A stretch of 64,000 bases of DNA from Macrothele yani (Eukaryota > Arthropoda > Arachnida > Araneae > Macrothelidae), in NCBI GenBank assembly GCA_039090855.1, contig CM077027.1, positions 102,156,424-102,220,423 of the forward strand. Reading direction: 5' to 3'. Position numbers and translations under genes: made by a program. Of this stretch, positions 58,808 through 64,000 are shown in pieces. The notes under the pieces were generated by a model that saw only the letters and a program-made list of their open reading frames with translations, ran no database searches and had not been told where the DNA came from. Within the stretch, counting starts at the first letter, position 1. Each line of letters opens with the position of its first letter.

Positions 58808-59757
58808 TTTGAAGGTATTATGGTGTTTTTAAGGTTGGTTATGTCAATACATTTTGTTTGTCTTATGAGCTTGCTACGTTCGAGTTTAGTGTTGAGGTGC
58901 ATCTTACATCTCACCAATCTATGGTCACTGCCTGTGTTGAACTTGTTTAGCACACTGCAGTCTTCTATGACGAATTTTTTGTAACACATAATAAAATCAA
59001 TTTCACTTGTCGTCCCATTTGGATGTCTCCATGTCCATTTCCTGTGTGGCTTTTTCTTGAAAAAGGAGTTCAAGATGAAAAACCCTTCTGCCTCTGCAAA
59101 CTCTACGAGAGTATTTCCACGCTGGTTTCTGTTGCCGTGACCGAATTTACCTACTGAAGTTTCATTCTGTTGCCGTTGCCCTATTTTTGCATTGAAATCT
59201 CCCATAATTATCTTCAAGTGCTGCTTACCTTTATTATTTAGATCACGAATTTCCTCATAAAATTCTTCAATTTCTTCTTCAGCATGACTTGTGGTGGGTG
59301 CATAAGTTTGAATAATCTGAGCCTGGTATCTTTTCGAGAGTTGGATAACGAGTCGTGCAGCTCCGTCAGAGGAACTTTCAACTTCTACAACTTTATCCTT
59401 CAGTTTCTTGTTTATTATAAATCCAACACCACTAGTTCTGCCAGTATCTGTCCCACGATAGTAGAAGAGATGTCCACTTTTCAGTTCAATGAGATCTTCT
59501 CCTTTTCTCCTTACCTCACTTAGCCCGACGATGTCCCACTTGATCCTTTGTAGTTCCTCTTCCAATTCAAGAAGCCTTGAATCAGAAGATAGGGAGCGTC
59601 CGTTGTACGTAGCCAAGGTCAGCATCAGATGGCAGCCTAGTCCGGTCCTCCGGGGATTCTTAGCACCCTCTGCCTTCATGTCGCACTGGCTGCTGCCTTG
59701 GCCAGGTACATTCCAGCTGCCGGAGACTGAGGGCCAAGATTTAAGTTGTGGAGTCAT
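58798..59757 (-). pseudogene. RTE endonuclease domain (N-terminal part of ORF)
   Basis: 320-codon frame. APE-type endonuclease landmarks: LATYNGRSLSSDSRL with following IVGLSEVRRKGED, then YAPTTSHAEEE, MGDFNAKIG, and TGSDHRLVRCKM. It nicks target DNA for target-primed reverse transcription. It stops at PSNWN just as the next frame begins; a one-base shift near 58815-58830 separates it from the reverse transcriptase, which in intact relatives is in the same ORF. Confidence 0.9.
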
Positions 59758-59965
59758 TTTGGAGGGGTTTGGCCATAACTCATCACGCTGGCCAAGCGGG
59801 TTGGTGAGTGTGGGATAGCATTTCCTCTAATCCCGATGGTATAGTTATACCGCTATTGGCGGTCGTCAGAGCCCCTTTAGTGGGAACAGGATGTACCACG
59901 AGAAGGCGGGGTTGACATTTGTCAAGGAGAGGCTGTGATGTTACGCATCACCTGACCTTACATAT

Positions 59966-60062
59966 ATATTGGAGAAGACAGGCCCAAGACAGACAATTGT
60001 GGAAGAAATTTGGGGAGACCAGCAGTGGATTGATAATGGTTGATGATGATGATGATATATAG
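59966..60062 (+). mobile_element. Short RTE 3' end fragment
   Basis: GGAGACCAGCAGTGGATTGA then TAATGGTTGATGATGATGAT tail, plus orientation, directly next to the 5' end of the minus-strand element at 56768-59960: a head-to-head arrangement. Confidence 0.88.
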
Positions 60063-60064
60063 CT

Positions 60065-60760
60065 GAAAAACCAAATAGAAGCACCAAATAAGAACCAACT
60101 TTGAAATTCTAAAGCGCCATATATATAAATATTTATTTATTGATATACGTATATGTAGCTGTACACGGCTGTACAGTGGGTGAATAAATACTCAGAATTA
60201 TGTTCCAACAGTTTTCACGCTTAGTGGCTAATGTAATTTAAAAACTGTTCATGAAAATGCAGTGTATTTTTGAATTTTACGCATGTGCGTTACAGCACAC
60301 ATTAGCTTTAAATGAATGAGCAAATCCAACAGTCAGAGGTATCAAGTTTTAAGTGAAGGAAATGATACAATATATCAGAAGAAATTTAAAAAGAAGCTGA
60401 ATCCTAAAACGCAAATGAACCTTAGGGGATATAATTAAATTCTCGATGAAAATAATTTGATGATATGCTGATTTAGGTGGCCCGAGAAATAAAGTGATTC
60501 AAAGTAGGAAGTTCGAGGTAGCGATCTGTTTTGAATAATTAAAAAAATCAGTGTATATGTTTTCGCAAACATTTTTTTCTTTTCGATAAAGAGTATTGAA
60601 AACAGAGGAATATGTGCAAAGAACAGTGAAATTTCAATGACGTTTCTACAAGGAACGCTTGGGAAATAAATAATTACAGCCTAAACGTGGGTTTAGAAAA
60701 TGCCATAACAGGAATTATTTGTCGGTCGGAGCGCCATGAAAATTATTGACAGGTATGTGT
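60065..60760. other. Nothing recognised
   Basis: AT-rich; no gene or element ends. Confidence 0.4.
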
Positions 60761-60763
60761 CTA

Positions 60764-61983
60764 TACTGAAGAGCAATTGAATTAGAGATACCTGTCTAGT
60801 AACGTGTAGCACCACCTTTCGCCCTGATGACGGCGGCGATTCGTCTCGTCATGGACTCGACAAGACACCGGAAGCGTTGGGAAGCCATACGGATCCACGA
60901 CCCCTGAACAAGCCCCCACAGTTCACGAAGATTTGATGGAGAGGGTCAGAGCCTCGAGCATCTCTCTCGATGGCATCCCAGATGTGCTCGATGGAATTTA
61001 GGTCAGATGACCTAGCTGGCCATGGAAGCGAGGTCACGTCGGTGGAGTGTTCATCCAACCATTCGAATACAATTCGACAGCGATGGCACGGTGCATTGTC
61101 TTGCTGCATGATGAGGTACCCAGTGGGATGTTGAAGACGCACAAACGGGAGCAAATGGTCGTCCAGGATATCCCAGTAATGTTGACCTGTGAGGGACGAT
61201 GTCACACGTACCAGGGATCCCATTTCAGTCCACGTAAACAGTCCCCAGACGAGAATGCCACCCCAACCAGCTCAAAGAGTACTCTGCTGGCAAGAAGGAT
61301 CCATCGCTTCATGTGGTTTGCGCCGTACTCGTATCTTGCCATCCACATGTACCAACGTGAATCTTGACTCATCAGTCCAGGCAACATTTTTCCACATGTC
61401 TAGGGTCCAGTGGTCTATGTTTCTGCGCCCATGCTAATCTTTGCACCACGTGATGTGCGGTCAGCAGTGGTACTCTCGTGGGAAGATGGCTTCTGTACTC
61501 CATAGCAAGGAGATGGTTCTAGATGGTGTGGCTGCTTACACGTTTTTCTGCACGAGCGTTAAATTGCCGAGTGATTTCTTGCACCGTGGCCCGTCTGTCC
61601 GCTGTTACAATGCGAGCTAACCGACGATGACCCCGCTCATCCACACGCTGTTGTCCACGGCAGTTGGTCCTTGCAGGGATGGTTTTACCGGAATCGATGT
61701 ACTCATGGTGCACCCGTGACACAGTGGTTCGTGAAAATCCCAGTGCCTGCAGTACGTCCGAGATGGAGTGACCCCTTCGTCGGGCCCCGACAATTTTTCC
61801 ACGATCAAATGCGCTTAGATCCTTCGTTTTACCCATACTTCGTCGGACTCTTACTGATTCCCGTCGCATCACTTCTTATATTGTCCGATCGCTGCATACG
61901 TCATGTCGTTTCTGTTTACAGGGGAGCCCACAGCTCCAAATTTGCATAACGCCAGCTGTCTGTAATTCAATTGCTCTTCAGTA
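60764..61983 (-). mobile_element. Tc1-type DD36E element, copy 2
   Basis: Ends TACTGAAGAGCAATTGAATT (60764) and the inverse ending CAATTGCTCTTCAGTA (61983), with TA at 60762-60763 and 61984-61985; 1220 bp. Inverted relative to copy 1 at 32846-34059. Confidence 0.93.
60800..61836 (-). pseudogene. DD36E Tc1 transposase, several frameshifts
   Basis: Starts MGKTKDLSAFDRGKIVGARR (61836). N-terminal HTH region intact to about 61519, then frameshifts between 61519 and 61223. The C-terminal frame has MQQDNAPCHRCRI, SSDLNSIEHIWDAIERD (the usual SPDLNPIE is altered but the Glu is kept) and a further shift after 60950. More decayed than copy 1 by frameshifts, though lacking its two stops. Confidence 0.9.
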
Positions 61984-62019
61984 TATAGTTGTGTTGTGTA
62001 AATGATCGCAGATGCGATC

Positions 62020-63050
62020 ATTTACATTGATCGCAGATGTGATATCAGCGGCAAACGCACGTGTAAGGAGTGAAAATGTCTGTACGACGTCACGGGGAAT
62101 CTTCCGATCATACAGGCACTTAACCAGAGGCTTCATCATGAGTCTACGTACGAATGATTGGTCTCCGCATCGCCTCGCGGCGGAAACGTATCGGGATGCG
62201 ACAACTGTCGTGACGACAGTGATTGTAAGAAGGTAATGTGTGTTTCCATACTAGGACTGATGCACGTTGGAGGATGTGTGAAAGCCTCGAACGCCACATT
62301 CGACAGCAAGCCACAGCAGGTGTCATTCGACAAGGCAGCTATGGACATCCCGTATCGACATTGACTGTGAATCGCAGATAGGCTAAGGCAGGTTTACATA
62401 TCGCCAGCCATTATGACGACTTCTACTCACCGCAGCACATTGTCGCTGAAGGTTGCAGTGGTGCCGTGCCAGATGTGCATGGCGGTATGAATGAAACACT
62501 GTCGCATTCAGCGACGAGTCTCGTTTCTTCCTAGCGACAATGATCGCCGATTGAGGGTCTCTAGCCGATGTGGTCAGCTGGCTGATCTTACTGCTGTCCG
62601 TGAGTGTGATACGTCTCTTCAGTCCAGTGTTATGGAGCGCTATCAATTTCAACAGTTGTTCACGGCTAGTACGGATAGTAGGTTTAATAGTCGATGAGGT
62701 GGTGTAGCCCGTTTTGTTAATGTATCTCATTTTCAACTAGACAAAACTCTCCCGCACACTGCTAACATCAGTAGATAGTGCATATAAGGCATCCAGGTGA
62801 TAGATCCCCTAGCCAGCACAATCCCAAGTATTCCCCCGGAAGAGAACGTGTGGAACGTCACTGGCAGGCGACTTGAAGCCTCTGCACGACCCCATCGTGA
62901 TATCGATAAATTGTGGACACAGGTCAACATGGTCAGCGACACCTCAGGACACCATCCCGAGACTTTTTTACTCAGTGCCACGCCGTGTTGCCGAATGTAC
63001 AGACCAGCATGGAAGTCATATGACCTATAATTCAGGCCATATATACTATC
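62020..63050 (+). pseudogene. Decayed Tc1-type transposase
   Basis: Fragments in several frames: SDESRF-like sequence (GCGACGAGTCTCGTTTC) at about 62509, second-Asp region QxDxxxPHTAN near 62737-62770, and PxENVWNVTGRRLEASARPH at about 62834-62900, then CTDQHGSHMTYNSGH-like C-terminus near 63000. Many shifts. Terminal repeats not found. Directly beside copy 2 of the DD36E element. Confidence 0.7.
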
Positions 63051-63059
63051 TCCTTACTC

Positions 63060-64000
63060 ATTGTATTCATGTAATCCCACAGAAATGAAATCACTTCTTT
63101 TCCACCTACTTGTGTTGTAAGTTTGGTCTCTTGTCGTGCATTGCTTCGTGATGTAGCATTTTCTATGTCATGAAGTGTAAGTTTCAATGATCCATCAAGC
63201 ACACAAATGTGAAATTGGATAAACCGCCCTGTGTGTCAGGGGATCACTTTCGGTAAATTCATCCAATATATCATTGAAGGCATACACCATTCAACCGCCA
63301 CCGTTACAATGTATCCCTACGCTGAGGTCCGATCCAACTATTTAACCATACTACAAACGAACCGTTCAGTGGAGCAACTAATCAAACAGTCTAACATCTT
63401 ACCATAGAACAAGGGGAGGGGGTTAGAGCTTTCAGAACCTAACGGTAAGAAAGGAGCACATCGTAAACGACTGCTTCCATCAAGTAGCACCATTTTCAGG
63501 GCAAACGTGAGCATTCCACCTTGCATATGCAATGGTGATCGAATTACCGAAAGAGCTCTTCATTCCAAGGTGAGTTCTTCCAAACTCAAATACAGTGACA
63601 GTTTATCACAATTATTCCTCAGTGTGAGCGTACAATTATTTCCTAAGTATTTCTATCTAGAAACGAACTATTTATTCTGACTATTTGAAAAAAAAAAAGA
63701 AAACTGCTAAAAATGTGTTCAATACTTTGTTTCCATAAGCCTTCATCATGTGCTCATTAGTGCTTATACACCATACTTTAGAAACTTTTCATCAGTTTGC
63801 GCGCGCAGCTACAAAGGCAAAGCACTAATCTCGTATTTTTGTTCTTTTAAAGATACAGAACATCAACAGACAGCTTGATTGTGAAGGATCAGATTACATC
63901 GCAACAGAAAAGAAAGTTTCCTAACTGCATATTTTTCATTTATACTTAGTCGAACAATCTAATCTACCATAATATATTTAAAGTATACGAAACGAAAACA
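63060..64000. other. Nothing recognised
   Basis: AT-rich sequence with no MMP propeptide exon, gene or element ends that I could identify. Confidence 0.4.

Larger units (their letters stand above)
56768..59960 (-). mobile_element. Near full-length RTE-clade non-LTR retrotransposon
   Basis: Minus-strand element of about 3.2 kb: a 5' UTR of about 200 bp (59960-59758), an apurinic-type endonuclease, a reverse transcriptase, and a short 3' end with a GAT/AT-rich tail (56768-56790), as is usual for RTE elements. Parent-like copy for the fragments at 36845, 45592, 54885, 55278 and 59966. Upstream of the visible MMP exons, in sense orientation with MMP. Confidence 0.93.

Noticed and set aside
55645..64000. 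MMP propeptide exon with cysteine switch
   Set aside because: I scanned for a PRCGxPD-coding sequence on the minus strand and saw none; a profile search would be decisive.

Overview
The window is eukaryotic, intron-rich and AT-rich, and most of it is transposable elements. I see no bacterial features (operons, ribosome binding sites). Repeat types (Tc1/mariner, RTE non-LTR elements, hAT, tRNA-derived SINEs, palindromic elements) together with a GPI-anchored matrix metalloproteinase point to an arthropod with a large genome, such as a large-genome insect or a chelicerate. The sequence alone does not let me narrow that further.

One host gene is recognisable: a matrix metalloproteinase on the minus strand, running from an internal exon at 55640 down to the stop codon at 19349. 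Eight exons were placed by protein similarity, consensus GT/AG splice sites and matching intron phases. They encode most of the catalytic domain (zinc site [11 protein letters not shown] and its Met-turn), a hinge, all four hemopexin blades and a C-terminal hydrophobic tail typical of a GPI-anchor signal. The signal peptide and the propeptide with its cysteine switch are not seen and probably lie beyond base 64000. Seven introns (0.9 to 6.8 kb) hold nearly all the repeats between 19 and 56 kb.

Layout. 0.4-2.7 kb: a composite repeat made of 146-bp monomers around a palindromic TTAA-bounded element. 4.7-10.4 kb: three Tc1-type elements. 11.2-12.9 kb: a foldback element. 13-19.3 kb: mostly featureless 3' flank. 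19.3-25.6 kb: the last two MMP exons, with a 303-bp tandem array of tRNA-like units between them. 25.6-38.6 kb: hemopexin exons, with an old LINE, a SINE inside a minisatellite, a hAT remnant and a DD36E Tc1 element in the introns. 40.6-44.0 kb: a hAT element with a perfect 8-bp target duplication enclosing a fragment of the composite repeat, followed by a second long copy of that repeat. 45.4-55.6 kb: the catalytic exons, an RTE insertion with a 5' inversion ending about 34 bp from a splice acceptor, a mariner element and a Tc1 element each interrupted by a SINE, and a TIR element. 56.8-60.0 kb: an almost full-length RTE retrotransposon. 60.8-63.1 kb: two more Tc1 remnants.

The most notable non-gene signal is that the 146-bp monomers each carry a sequence matching or close to a DR1 nuclear-receptor site (TGACCTTTGACCC). 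Two further observations are the exactly 303-bp periodic array built on a tRNA-like unit, and an otherwise intact Tc1 transposase whose second catalytic Asp appears changed to Asn.
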